From contig CAJNDS010001435.1 in the NCBI GenBank assembly GCA_905221605.1, positions 180,001 to 244,000 of the forward strand: a stretch of DNA of 64,000 bases, written 5' to 3'. The stretch comes from Symbiodinium natans (taxonomy: Eukaryota; Sar; Dinophyceae; Suessiales; Symbiodiniaceae). Under the pieces are notes generated by a model. The model was not told where the DNA came from. It saw only the letters and a list, made by a program, of their open reading frames with translations, and did not search any database. Made by a program: the position numbers and the translations under genes. Shown piece after piece: positions 22,478 to 31,250 of the stretch (position 1 is its first letter; each line of letters starts with the position of its first letter).

Positions 22478-23862
22478 GTAGAGCTCAGAAGCTGGGAGTC
22501 GGCGTAGAGCCTTTGACCCCAAAAGCAAATGGGGTTTAGGGATTAGGGTTTAGGGTTTAGGGTTTAGGGTTTAGTATTCAGAGACGATGGTATCATCCCT
22601 GAGTCAGTGCTATCGGCAACCTGCTCACACTCCATGGTGCAGCCATCACAGCACAATGCGCAGAAGGAATTTGAGCCCCGGGCCAGAAGATACCTGAGTG
22701 GCCACAGGGGTTTAGGGTTTAGGGTTTAGGGTTTAGGGAGGCATGGGCACAGATGGAGGCTTACGCAGCTCAAGGACAACAGTGTTCTTAGACCATCTAC
22801 AGAAAACGTGTGCAAAGCAGCTTGCCATTTGCCCTCCAGCAAACTCGTAAGAGTTCGTCTGCAGTTCAAATCTGTGCAAACAACATGCAGAAAGAGATAA
22901 TGAACATGAAAAGAGGAGGGGTGGCTAGGGCTCAGAGCAACCTCAACCGTTCCTGGGACTTTTCGCAGCGCGTCGGATATTTGATGGTATTGGCTGGACA
23001 GAAATCAAAAGTTGGTGCAGGTCGAGACACTTCCAGACCACAATTCTACAGTCTTGGTTGACCCTAGTCGACCTGTCAAAGCTACCAAAAACCCTAAAAC
23101 AGGTTTCCCTAAACCATCCTAATACCTAAACCCTAAACCCCAAACCCTTAAAAGGAAAGCACCCGAGCTTGGAACATATCTGCACCATCATCTCTGTCCA
23201 GAGGGGGCTGGTTCTTGGTACCTGTTGCTTGGCAGCCCATTCGGGACAAAAGCAAGCAGCAGGGGACCCCACACACAAGCATAATTCAGCTTGGTGACAG
23301 CGTTTCGCTGCATTCCCCACAGCATCAAAATCTGGTATTCCCAGCTTAAGCAGCTCTTCGCGGAGGGCACGGCTTGCTGCTCTCCGCATCTCTGCTAGCT
23401 GGCGACACGTCCGCGGCTATCTCAGACCCGTCCCCTGGTCACAGCATGACAGGCACCTGTCATCTCGGAAAGGCCTGCCGCCAAGAAACTAGCCATGGTC
23501 AGCAGTCAGCTTGGACTAATTATGATTGCACATTTTGACTAGGCTGTCACCGAACTCGGTGGCTGCCCGCCTCAGGAAAAAATTCCGAATTCCTTTCTGG
23601 AGGGATTTGCAAAGGTCCGGCGTCAAAATTCATGGCTCCACTCTACATCCAGCGAACCACTCAACCCATAATCCAGCTGCTGAGTACGCAGAAAAAAGGA
23701 GTCTACGCAATCAAGACACAGAGTGTGAGCCCGCCGGCCCTTACTTTAATTAACCGCCGAGGCCCTCGTTGCGGGCGCGGCAGACCATAGGGTCCAGGAT
23801 ACCGCTTCATATACTTCTTGCCTAAGTCGGGTTGTCGCATTTCAGGCCACCAGCAGGGCCTA

Positions 23863-25984
23863 TCAATTGGCTTCCTTGGTGGCCCAGTAACCACATCATA
23901 CTAAGGGCACCCCCCTTTTTGGGGTTGGCTATTTTATATGAGGGAACCCATAAAGAAAAGGGTAAAGGGTAATTACCAGTGGCCTACCAAGCTTCAATAA
24001 GAGCACTCAGGGCATCATGGTCACTGCCACCAGTGCCTAGATTCCAAGTGCCCTTGACACCCGGGCAACTGCTGAAAATGTGGTCCACTCCCCCGTGGGC
24101 ATTGCCACTGAAAACACGGTGCATGCGCTCAGACAATTTCTGAACGGTCGGGGACCACGTGGCGGAATTGAAGTCGCCCACCAAGATCACATCATCATTG
24201 GAGTCGGACTGCTCACCGATTACTCGCATGATGTTGTAGGCAGTGGCATCGGGGCCACATTTCCCACCACTACTAATTGGAAGCGGGCCGTGGAAATTCA
24301 GGAAAATCACTGTCCGACCATTCTGCCTGTGTTGCACGCGAACCCACTGCACGCCTCGTGAGCCATACCACTGCTCCCACCTATCCTCCGCAATGTCAGA
24401 TTGCCCTCTGCCTAGCTCCTGCCAGGTTGCTGTTCGAAAGGCAACGGCCATTGCATGGGGACCTTGAATCCTGGTGAACTCATTCTGCAATCCGGCATCA
24501 TGGATGACACGCTCGACGTCATCGCACTCCTTGGGGTAGCAAGCCCTAAACCCTAAACCCTAAGCCCTAAACCTTATAAACCCTAAACCCTAAACCCTCA
24601 AGCCCCTAAAGCCTCAAGCCCCTGTAACTTGAAATTATTCAAAAAACCCACCTCGAAACTCCTCGAAACTTTCCCCGGGCCTGAACCCTGAATAATTTCA
24701 ATACACCCTGAACCCTAAACCCTAAACCCTAAACCCTACCCCCCCCCCCCCCCCCCACCAAGGCTCTTGGAAGCCCATGAAGTCGTAGGGGTCCGGCCAC
24801 TGGGTCGAGGCGATGAGCCTTCCACCTTTAGGGTTTAGGGTTTAGGGTTTAGGGTTAAGGGTTTAGGGTTTAGGGTTTAGGGCCTTCCACCTTGAGGATC
24901 ACATGAACCCTAAAATTTGGGGAGGGGGGGTTAGGGTTTGGGGTTTAGGGTTCACGGTTTGGGGTTTAGGGCCATATTCCCTATACTACTATAATTCCTA
25001 TGAAGGTATATGAACCCCTAGACCCTAAACCCTAAACCCTAGTGTTCATTTCGTCCCCAAGGCACTGCGAGCTCCTTCGCCCCCCCGCAGGCCAAAGAGA
25101 TTCCACCAGTACCTTGGTGAGGGTTTATAGGGTTTAGGGTTTAGGGTGTAGGGTTTAGGGTTCATAATTATAGCAGTATAGGATACAGGACCCAATTTCA
25201 GGGCTCATATACCTTCATAGGAATCATAGCAGTACAGGCTGTAGGACCCAACTTTTTAGGGTTCATGTGGTCCCCAAACCCTAAACCCTAAACCCTACAC
25301 CCTACACCCTAATCCCTAAACCCCAAACCCCAAACCCTAAGCCCAAGGTACAAGTTGTAGGTCAGCACCTTCGCCCGCAAGCCGCCACCCTTGCAGCTTA
25401 CAGACCAGGAGCTGTCTGGAACATGCGCACGGCACCACTCATGTCCACCAACCACGGCATTGCCTTAGATGTAGGGTTTAGGGTTTAGGGTTTAGGGTTT
25501 AGAGTTTACGGTTTAGGGTTTAGGGTGTAGGGTTTAGGGTTATATACCCTATGCTGTAGTTCCACTATTGAGGTATCTGACCCACAAACCCTTTTAGCGC
25601 TCATTTGGTTTTTTCCAAGGTGCTGACATGCCAGGTCTGGGAGGATGTGGCAGATTTCGAGGATGCTAGCGTCCTGAGTAGCCCAGTACCCATGCTATAA
25701 GAAGGGTTTAGGGTTTAGGGTTTAGGGTCTAGGGTGGAACCCAGAACCTCAAAAAAAAAAAAAGGGTACCACTGGGCTGCCAATGCTCAGGTTCTTGTGC
25801 CCCTGGGCAAGCTTTCCCTGTTCGTCGGCAGTCGCGGCACCGCAGAGCAAGTGCGCTGCAACCAGAAACCTAGTTCATTGGTGGGGTAATATCAAAAATC
25901 TACGTCTTGTTTTCCTTATTGGGTTTAAGTACCCTTAAAATTGCAAAATGTTCCCTAACTATGACAAAGAAACTTCCACGCCAT
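23863..25984 (-). CDS. Secreted endonuclease/exonuclease/phosphatase (DNase I-like) protein, 8 exons
   Basis: Exons on the minus strand, in order: 25980-25984 (start codon, tentative), 25789-25869, 25624-25673, 25352-25463, 25066-25112, 24767-24825, 23996-24529, 23863-23874 (stop). They total 900 nt, 299 residues, in one frame. The EEP family hydrolyses phosphodiesters or phosphomonoesters with a metal ion; the substrate here is unknown. Family signature residues are all present in order: YN (81-82), FQE with Glu119, His198 in NFHG, GDFN (236-239), VDH (266-268) and SDH (287-289). Residues 1-16 form a hydrophobic leader ending ATA before Asp17, which fits a signal peptide, so the protein may be secreted or enter the endomembrane system. 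Donors are GT (25979), GA (25788), GC (25623), GT (25351), GT (25065), GA (24766), GA (23995); every acceptor is AG|G. Exact excision at 24530-24766 rebuilds the catalytic FQE followed by CDD. Exons 2-8 are well supported; the first exon rests only on phase and the leader. Confidence 0.82.
23875..23991 (-). mobile_element. Introner-like MITE, family A, last intron of the EEP gene
   Basis: On the plus strand the element starts CTTGGTGGCCCAGT and ends ACTGG-type CCTACCAAG, imperfect inverted repeats of about 14 bp. The 4-bp direct repeat CTTC (GAAG on the coding strand) flanks it exactly at 23871-23874 and 23992-23995. Removing one duplication copy plus the element (23875-23995) gives a GA-AG intron and leaves the coding frame Ile-Glu-Ala-Asn-stop. 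The inner region has a run of C/T, then GGGTTGGCTATTTTATA, shared with the copies near 10.5 and 12.4 kb. An alternative GT-AG excision using GTAGGC inside the repeat also reads on in frame but leaves an 8-nt footprint. Confidence 0.8.
24530..24766 (-). mobile_element. CTTGG...CCAAG introner with poly(G) run and telomeric repeats (GA-AG intron)
   Basis: On the coding strand the intron starts GAGC then CTTGGTGGGG (a run of about 20 G) and ends GCTACCCCAAG before GAGT. The flanking duplication is GAGC/GAGT. Heptamer repeats occupy 24538-24600 and 24705-24738, and between them is a direct repeat around TTGAAATTATTC (also in opposite orientation, AATAATTTCAA). Exact removal places Gln118 next to Glu119 and restores the GFQE motif of the EEP family, which is the strongest single argument that a GA donor is really used here. 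Confidence 0.75.
24826..25065 (-). mobile_element. Composite intron: family B introner plus telomeric array insertion
   Basis: The family B element spans 24891-25061 (ends CTTGAGGATCACATG and TTCGTCCCCAAG) with flanks CCAC/GCAC (GTGC/GTGG on the coding strand). Next to it an array of about eight heptamer units at 24829-24882 is flanked by the 11-bp direct repeat CCTTCCACCTT (24818-24828 and 24883-24893). On the coding strand the duplicated segment contains the element's acceptor AG|GTGG, so a new acceptor lies just past the array. The intron is thus GTGC...AAAG|GTGG, 240 nt. A further G-rich, heptamer-containing segment lies inside the element itself. Confidence 0.78.
25113..25347 (-). mobile_element. 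Family B introner with exact GTAC duplication and two nested telomeric arrays
   Basis: The plus-strand left end is CTTGGTGAGGG and the right end GCCCAAG. GTAC is duplicated exactly at 25109-25112 and 25348-25351. The intron 25113-25351 therefore begins with the duplicated GTAC (donor GT), and the element supplies the terminal AG. Splicing rebuilds the EEP motif YNLYW across the junction. One telomeric array lies at 25120-25167 and a second at 25275-25340. The second interrupts the right terminal repeat: the GGTCCCCAA before it and CCCAAGGTAC after it are the two halves of the normal family B end. Confidence 0.8.
25464..25623 (-). mobile_element. Family B introner remnant with telomeric array (GC-AG intron)
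   Basis: The intron starts GCAC then CTTGGAAAAAACC and ends CATCTAAG before GCAA. The first 90 bases of the intron resemble family B (compare 29535-29652: a TAAAAGGGTTT segment, then an imperfect match to the ATAGGAATTACAG segment). The distal part is replaced by about ten heptamer units at 25471-25543. The flanking duplication is GCAC versus GCAA. Removing it joins Val-Ser-Asn in frame between exons 25624-25673 and 25352-25463. Confidence 0.6.
25674..25788 (-). mobile_element. Family A introner with internal telomeric array (intron of EEP gene)
   Basis: Coding-strand ends are ATTGGCAGCCCAGT and ACTGGGCTACTCAG, diverged forms of the family A ends. The intron runs from GAGC to CAG, followed by GACG, so the donor is GA and the flanking duplication is decayed (GAGC versus GACG). 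An A13 run and about 3.5 TTTAGGG units (25704-25735) lie inside and replace the usual family A interior. Phase matches exons 25789-25869 and 25624-25673. The heptamer insertion must be younger than the element it sits in, unless it came with it. Confidence 0.65.
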
Positions 25985-26438
25985 GGATCCCGAGGCTTCA
26001 GCCAGTGCGAGAGACAGGGGTCACACCGGGCTGACTTCAGCCAAAAATGCTGAGAGTTTGTGTACACTGGCAGGATTTTTTGCGATTGGACGAGAGTTGC
26101 GCAAGGGACGAACAAACATCAAGGTTAGTATGGCAAGCCTGCGAAACTTTGAGACCCTGAATCCGAACCGGAAACCTTCAGAAATCAACCCCCAAAATCC
26201 CCCTGAACCCTTTTGGCCGCTGATGGCCCCTGTTTCTCATTTCCTCTGGAATTGCCCGACTTGGTAGCATCCATCTCTGGCAAGGGCCCGAAATGCTCCC
26301 AAAACATCGAAGCCCAAGAGCCCTAAATGAGGGTTTAGGAAAATAAGGGACTCCGAATATAGACCCCCAAATACTAATAGTAGGATTCCCATTTTAATAA
26401 GGACCTCAGTAAGGTACCCCTATTCTCGAGACCCCCCA

Positions 26439-26798
26439 ATGGGAGCTGTGTTTGCAAGTCATCGGGAGTGCTCAGGGAGGTTCAGCTATCAAAGGCACCT
26501 TTGCTGCCTTTGCTTACTTCTCCCAAAGCCAACGAATCACACGGCTCGCTTTAGTTCTGTAAGATGCAAAACCCAACCTGACTATCCGCCAATTATGGGG
26601 TTCTTAAGGAGGGGGGTTCAAGGGTGGTATGCAACCCAAGGTTCCCTTATACTCCCCACTGCTCCCCAACACTCCCTGATGAACCCCCGCCACCCTATAA
26701 GCCAAGGAAGAATGGAAGAACTCGAAGAGCGGAGAACCTCTACTGTGCAGCTGGAGCACGAGTTTCCCGTCACCAGATTTAGGATCAGGACCGTGTGA
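26439..26798 (+). CDS. Open frame of 119 codons, uncertain
   Basis: The C-terminal half is charged and protein-like (RMEELEERRTSTVQLEHEF). The middle overlaps a repeated text also seen near 27480 (GGGTTCTTAAGG, GGGGGTTCA), which suggests that part is transposon-derived. No domain recognised. Confidence 0.22.
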   Translation: MGAVFASHRECSGRFSYQRHLCCLCLLLPKPTNHTARFSSVRCKTQPDYPPIMGFLRRGVQGWYATQGSLILPTAPQHSLMNPRHPISQGRMEELEERRTSTVQLEHEFPVTRFRIRTV

Positions 26799-27680
26799 AT
26801 TTCAAACCAAGTGCCAGTGAAAGTGGTGGTCCTTGGCCATGAGTTTCAACCCTACACCCTAAAACCCTAAACCCTCAACCCTCAACCCTAAACCCTTTCC
26901 CCTTAGCACCTCCTCCTGAAGGGTTCGGGACCTGTCGTTTGAGGACCTCTGCACCTGCTTACAAAAACTGGAAGATCGACACCTTAAGCTTCTACGTAGG
27001 CCCTAGGCCCTACATCTAAACCCTCAACCCCTCAAAACCAGTGGGCTCCGCAGCTAAAACGATGGGCGTTTAGAGGTTTGCTGAAGGGCTGAGGGGCTTA
27101 GCTCGGTCTAGGGGATTTGCTGGACCTGGAGGCTTTGGCTGGTTCTAAGTAGGCTTCGTATGTATCCTTATCTGTTTAATTTTTAATTTATATGTACTCA
27201 AAATGCCATGCTTATAACCCTACTTGTAGCTCTCCAGGAACCTCCCAGTGTAGGGGTGGAGAGGGCGCACCCTAAAACCTTGAAACCCTAAAGCCTAAAT
27301 CCCCAAACCCTACAAACCCTAGAACCCTAGAGCCTCAAAGCCCTAAACCCTACACCTTAAACTCCTGAAGCCCTACAAGCTCTAAAACCAATCCTGAAGG
27401 TGCGCGGGCTTGTGGGCTTACTTTAACAAGCCGCAGCCCTTTGGCTTGTAGGGATCGGCAAAACCCACAGTTTCGGGTTCTTAAGGTAGGGGGTTCATAG
27501 GTGGGAGAAGCGGCTGAAGAGAACCAGGATTCTCCAACCCTAAACCCTAAACCCTAAGCCCTAAACCCTAAGCCCTAAACCCTAAGCCCTAAACCCTAAA
27601 CCCTAAACCCTAAACCCGAAACCCCAAACCCGAAACCCTAAACCCCAAACCCTAAACCCTAAACCGAAAGAGCACCTCAC

Positions 27681-27795
27681 CTTTTCTATGTTGCAATGTC
27701 ATTCTTATGTCGTAGAACCGTAGCTCCCCCTTTCCGGTGCAGTCAAGCAGCTCTGTTTCCTGAGAGTGAACAAAGGCCACATTCAACGGATGTTG
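27681..27795 (-). CDS. Candidate exon with strong 5' splice site
   Basis: The minus-strand frame includes NVAFVHSQETELLDC and GELRFYDIRMTLQHRK and ends at AAAG|GTGAGG, a near-consensus donor. Upstream it abuts the (TTTAGGG)n array 27796-27865. No acceptor AG is visible between the array and the open frame, so the true 5' border is unknown. Same strand as the Thr-rich exons, possibly the same gene. Family not recognised. Confidence 0.35.
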
Positions 27796-27865
27796 GGTTT
27801 AGGGTTTAGGGTTTAGGGTTTAGGGTTTAGGGTTTAGGGTTTAGGGTTTAGGGTTTAGGGTTTAG
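27796..27865 (+). repeat. Telomeric array (TTTAGGG)n, ten units
   Basis: Perfect units adjoining the candidate exon 27681-27795. Confidence 0.97.
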
Positions 27866-27974
27866 CAAAATTATGCACCCTTCTTGGGTACCCTGCATAT
27901 AGGGCTCCGACCATGGTTTAGAGAACCTTCAATATGTAAACAGCACGAAGGTGGCACCCAAGACAACTCCAGAT

Positions 27975-28005
<31 letters not shown>

Positions 28006-28093
28006 CGAGCGCAGAACTGACAAATTGCTCCCAGATGCTGAGTAACCTAAACCCTGAACCCTAACCCTAAACCCTGAACCCTAAACCCTAAAC

Positions 28094-28230
28094 CCTGTAA
28101 CCATGGCGAGAGACTCGAAGTTATGTTCCCGCGCCAAGCCCGATTCAGGTTCTCCATGAAGCAAAATGCTACCAAGCCGCTGTGAGGGTGATCGTGGTGT
28201 TCGTGGCCGTCGTTGTGCTGGTGGTGTTGC
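28094..28230 (-). CDS. Candidate His-rich exon
   Basis: After acceptor CCGTAG|G at 28231 the minus strand is open for about 45 codons: QHHQHNDGHEHHDHPHSG followed by LVAFCFMENL and ending near a telomeric array (GG|GTTTAGGG at 28093). A His/Asp-rich metal-binding loop followed by a hydrophobic stretch would suit a metal transporter, but no family signature is visible. A second frame over the first half is Thr-rich like the exons upstream, so which frame is real is unresolved. Confidence 0.3.
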
Positions 28231-28872
28231 CTACGGGGCTAGGGGGTGTACGAGCTCGAGAGCCTACAGCCTGCCGAACCATGCTCTAAAGCCAACCCTG
28301 GACTCGCAGCGCCTCGCATGTACTCGGAGGCTCATGGAGAGTTCTGTTTGCAAGCATCCGAAGACAGTTTTAACTACAAAGTTCTACAAAGTTCTATACT
28401 TATAACCTTATACTTGCAAGTGGAGCCCCAAACCTAAAGCCTCCAAAAGCCCCAATACCGACTCTGGTTCACTCAGGTTTAGATAGGTCGTCATGTTGGG
28501 ATGTGGGATCCGCTCCCACTCATGGTTTAGGGGCTCAGGGGATTAGGGTCTAGGGGTCTAGGGGGTTTTAAGGGATTTGGGACTTGCAAGTCAGGGCTCA
28601 GGGCAATTTTCTACGCAACGAACCCCTAGGCAAATGCATGCTCATTGAAAAAGTACACCCCCTCCATCGAACCCCAAACATACGTTGGCATGGCATATGA
28701 GAGTTCTGGTTTAGCACTTCCCCTAAACCCTAAACCCTAGAAACCTAAACCCTTAAGCCTTAGCTTAGGGCCTTTGGGTTGAGGATCCCTCTCTGAATGA
28801 TGGGAAGCCCTGCGGAAGCTGAGGATGCCAAGATGTGAGCTACTTGAGGCATCGGCTTCCGAGATTTTCTGG

Positions 28873-28969
28873 CTGGTTCTTAGCAGGGACTGAGGGAATG
28901 AGGGACCTATTATCTACCGTTTAAGGGATTTTATAGGGCCTCATTCCCTCATTCCCTACTAAGAACCAG
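28873..28969 (+). mobile_element. Palindromic MITE, family I
   Basis: Inverted ends CTGGTTCTTAGCAGGGA and TCCCTACTAAGAACCAG continue as TGAGGGAATGAGG / CCTCATTCCCTCATTCCC. About 35 of each 40 terminal bases pair. Only one copy seen. Confidence 0.7.
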
Positions 28970-29139
28970 GGGGGTTTGTGTACTCAACTGAGAGGGGAGG
29001 ACTTAAGGGTTCCCAGCTTCCTCTGAGACCTAAGTACATGAAAGGCGACCTTGTGCAGTCCGGGGTTGCCAGGGAAAGGAACGCCCCCCCCCCCCACCCA
29101 AAACCCTAAACCCAAAACCCGAAACCCTAAATACAGTTC

Positions 29140-29759
29140 ATCTGGGCCGCTGATGCTGGAAGTGGTCGTTGTGGAGGTGTCCGTCTCCGTCGTAACCGTG
29201 CGCGTGGTCGCAGTCGAGGACGTTTGCGTTTGCGAAGTGGACCTGAATGGGGTTTAGGGTTTAGGGTTTAGGGTGTAGGGTTTAGGGTTTAGGGTTTAGG
29301 GTTTAGGGTTTTAGGTTTTAGGGTTTCGGGCTTAGGGTTTAGAGGGTTTTAGGGTTTGCTTTTGGCATTTGCGGCGATGGAGGGCCCGTGAGGGGGCCTG
29401 GATCAGGATCTAGAAGGGCCTATAGAGATGTAAGCGAAGGAGCACCTTGAGTCGTTTCGACTTCTGCACTGAGGTCCCCCGCGTGTTGGTTACCACCGTG
29501 GTGGAGAGCGTAAAGGATGTTGTTTGTGTAGTACCTTGGGGACCAAACGGAGCCCTAAAAGGGTTTATGGGTCGTGTTCCTCAATAGGAATTACAGTAGT
29601 ATGGGGTATAAAACCCTAAACCCTAAAATGTAGGCTTCATCTGGTCCCCAAGGTACTTGTGGTGGTGTTCGTCGAGACCGTGGTGCTGGTTGTCGTGGTA
29701 CCCGACGATGTGGAGCTAGATCCGTAGCTGGTCGTTTTGGACCGTGTGGTGGTCGTCAC
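29140..29759 (-). CDS. Thr/Ser-rich protein, internal exons (partial gene)
   Basis: Minus-strand exons: 29657-29759 (acceptor CTCAG|GTG, 34 codons plus one base), about 29445-29534 (starts after the introner), and 29140-29242 (acceptor CATTCAG|G, likely donor GA at 29139). More than half of the residues are Thr or Ser, in short runs such as TTTTSTTV and TTETDTSTTTTSS. Such low-complexity Thr/Ser linkers are typical of secreted, O-glycosylated or multidomain proteins and are common in dinoflagellate proteomes; no catalytic domain is visible. The first junction is fixed by the introner at 29535-29652. The donor of the second exon is unclear (GC at 29478 would keep phase). Val-rich frames on the plus strand are its shadow. 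Confidence 0.5.
29535..29652 (-). mobile_element. Family B introner between two Thr-rich exons
   Basis: Ends CTTGGGGACCAAACGG and CTGGTCCCCAAG form inverted repeats of about 11 bp. GTAC is duplicated exactly at 29531-29534 and 29653-29656. On the minus strand, excision of 29535-29656 (GT-AG) removes the whole insertion plus one duplication copy. It fuses two Thr-rich reading frames in phase: ACA-A|GT-ACT reads Thr-Ser-Thr. Two heptamer units (29611-29627) lie inside. The interior matches the copies near 10.3, 22.4, 24.9 and 25.2 kb. Confidence 0.82.
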
Positions 29760-29825
29760 CTGAGCTTAGGGTTTAGGGTTTAGGGTTTAGGGTATAGGGT
29801 TCAGGGTTTAGGGTTTAGGTCTCTG

Positions 29826-29960
29826 AGCATGGATTTTGGGAAGTCCCAAGGATGGATCTTCAGGGAGGACGAGGTGAGTTCGGCGCCCTTGCAATCCCGA
29901 ACTTCTGTTCTGCGATGCCTCAGAGCTGCGCGCGATCCGCCCGAATAGCATTCCGACTTG
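29826..29960 (-). CDS. Candidate exon between Thr-rich exons
   Basis: The open minus-strand segment contains FKSECYSGGSRAALRHRR and, later, IHPWDFPKSM. It is bounded by heptamer-type sequence on both sides (29765-29820 and 29990-30060). It is not Thr-rich. It is kept because it sits in line with the Thr-rich exons and has mixed, protein-like composition; the frame may be chance. Confidence 0.25.
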
Positions 29961-30199
29961 AAAGGCTTAAAGCATAAAGCCTTCACCCAAAACCCTAAAC
30001 CCTAAACCCCAAACCCCAAACCCAAACCCCAAAATCTTGAACCCCGAACCCTCCCCCTAAGCCCGACAAGCTGGAACAGGACAAGCTCATAGAAGAGTAT
30101 TAGGGAACCTTGGGTTGCATACCCTAAACCCTAAACCCTAAACCCTAAACCCTAAACCCTAAACCCTAAACCCTAAACCTTAAGCCCTCCTCCCTATAA

Positions 30200-30270
30200 G
30201 TACTGGAACAGGAGAGACTCATAGAGGCTCGACGAGCTGAGTGTGGTGGTTGGTGTGGTGGTTGCGGAAA
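30200..30270 (-). CDS. Candidate Thr/Ser-rich exon
   Basis: The minus strand has acceptor TTTCACAG|TT, then a frame reading SATTTPTTTLSSSSLYESLLF, ending at a stop or splice near 30200. It lies between heptamer arrays (30118-30185 and 30310-30345). The Thr/Ser bias and strand agree with the neighbouring exons at 29140-29759. Confidence 0.35.
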
Positions 30271-30450
30271 CTGTGAAACCTCAGTCGCCCAGGGATCTCA
30301 TTGAAATCGTTTAGGGTTTAGGGTTTCGGGTTTAGGGGTTAGGGCTCATAACTGGTGGGTTTTGGGATTGGGGGCGCGCGAAGCCTCGCGACTCCCTCCT
30401 CAAATCCCTTCAGCCCAAATGCCCTGAAGGTGCTGGAAAACCCTATACTG

Positions 30451-30540
30451 ATTGCTTAAGAACACCGAAAAAATCTTCTTCCTTATTAAGGGTAATATCG
30501 GGATTACTGTTGTGTATTCTTTTGGGGCTCTTAAGTAAAT
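30451..30540 (+). mobile_element. Family F inverted-repeat element
   Basis: Ends ATTGCTTAAGAACACCG and GGGGCTCTTAAGTAAAT. The interior contains CCTTATTAAGGGTAATATC. It is followed at 30570-30840 by heptamer-derived text of the form AAACCCTGTTTTx. Confidence 0.55.
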
Positions 30541-30844
30541 AGTAGTAGAAACCCTGTTTACAAGCCTTTGTTATGAAACCGTAATGAAACCTATGAACCC
30601 TGTTTTTAGAATCCCTATAAACCCTGTTGAAAAACCCGTTTTATGAAACCTATAAACCCTGGTTTTAAAACCCTGTAAACCCTGTTTATTAACCCTATAA
30701 ACCCTTTTATCAACACTTGCAAAAAACCACTATTTTACACATCCTTTTGATAAACCCTATAACCACCATTGATAGACCCTACAAACTCTACTGATAAACC
30801 CTACAAACCCCATTGATAGACCCTGCAAACACCAAAAACCCTAA

Positions 30845-31250
30845 CACCCTAAAGCCCTAAAACTCTAAACCCCTAAAACCCTAAAACCCTAAGACCCTAA
30901 AACCCTAAAACCCCAAAACCCTAAAACCCTGAAACCCTAAAACCCCAAAACCCCAAAACCCTAAAAACCCTAAAACCCTAAAAAACCCTGTAAAGCCCTA
31001 TAAAACCCTATAAAACCCGAAAACCCTAAACCCTAAAACACTAAAACCCTAAAAAGCCCTAAAAAGCCCTATAAAGGCCTATAAAACCCTATAAAACCCG
31101 AAAACCCGAAAAGCCTAAAAGCCTAAAAGCCTAAAAGCCTAAAAGCCTAAATCCCTAAATCCCTAAAACCCTAAAACCCTAAAACCCTAAAACCCTAAAA
31201 CCCTAAAACCCTAAAACCCTAAAACCCTAAACCCCTAAAACCCTAAACGC
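30845..31250 (-). repeat. Degenerate octamer array (CCCTAAAA and variants)
   Basis: Unlike the heptamer arrays, the main unit is CCCTAAAA, with blocks of AGCCTAAA and ACCCTATAA. The preceding 30560-30840 holds AAACCCTGTTTTA and AAACCCTACTGAT variants. It looks like a relic array diversified and re-amplified in steps. Confidence 0.9.

Noticed and set aside
22765-23412. Further 3' exons of the EEP gene on the minus strand (23749-23874, 23140-23412, 22948-23072, 22765-22871) that also join in phase
   Set aside because: They depend on the GT-AG reading of the element at 23875-23991, which leaves an 8-nt footprint. Exact removal of the target-duplicated element gives a natural stop four codons later, in line with the other introns of the gene. 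Kept only as an alternative.
29051-29257. Plus-strand Val-rich frame (VVVEVSVSVVTVRVV)
   Set aside because: It is the complement of a Thr-rich exon on the minus strand whose splice context is supported.
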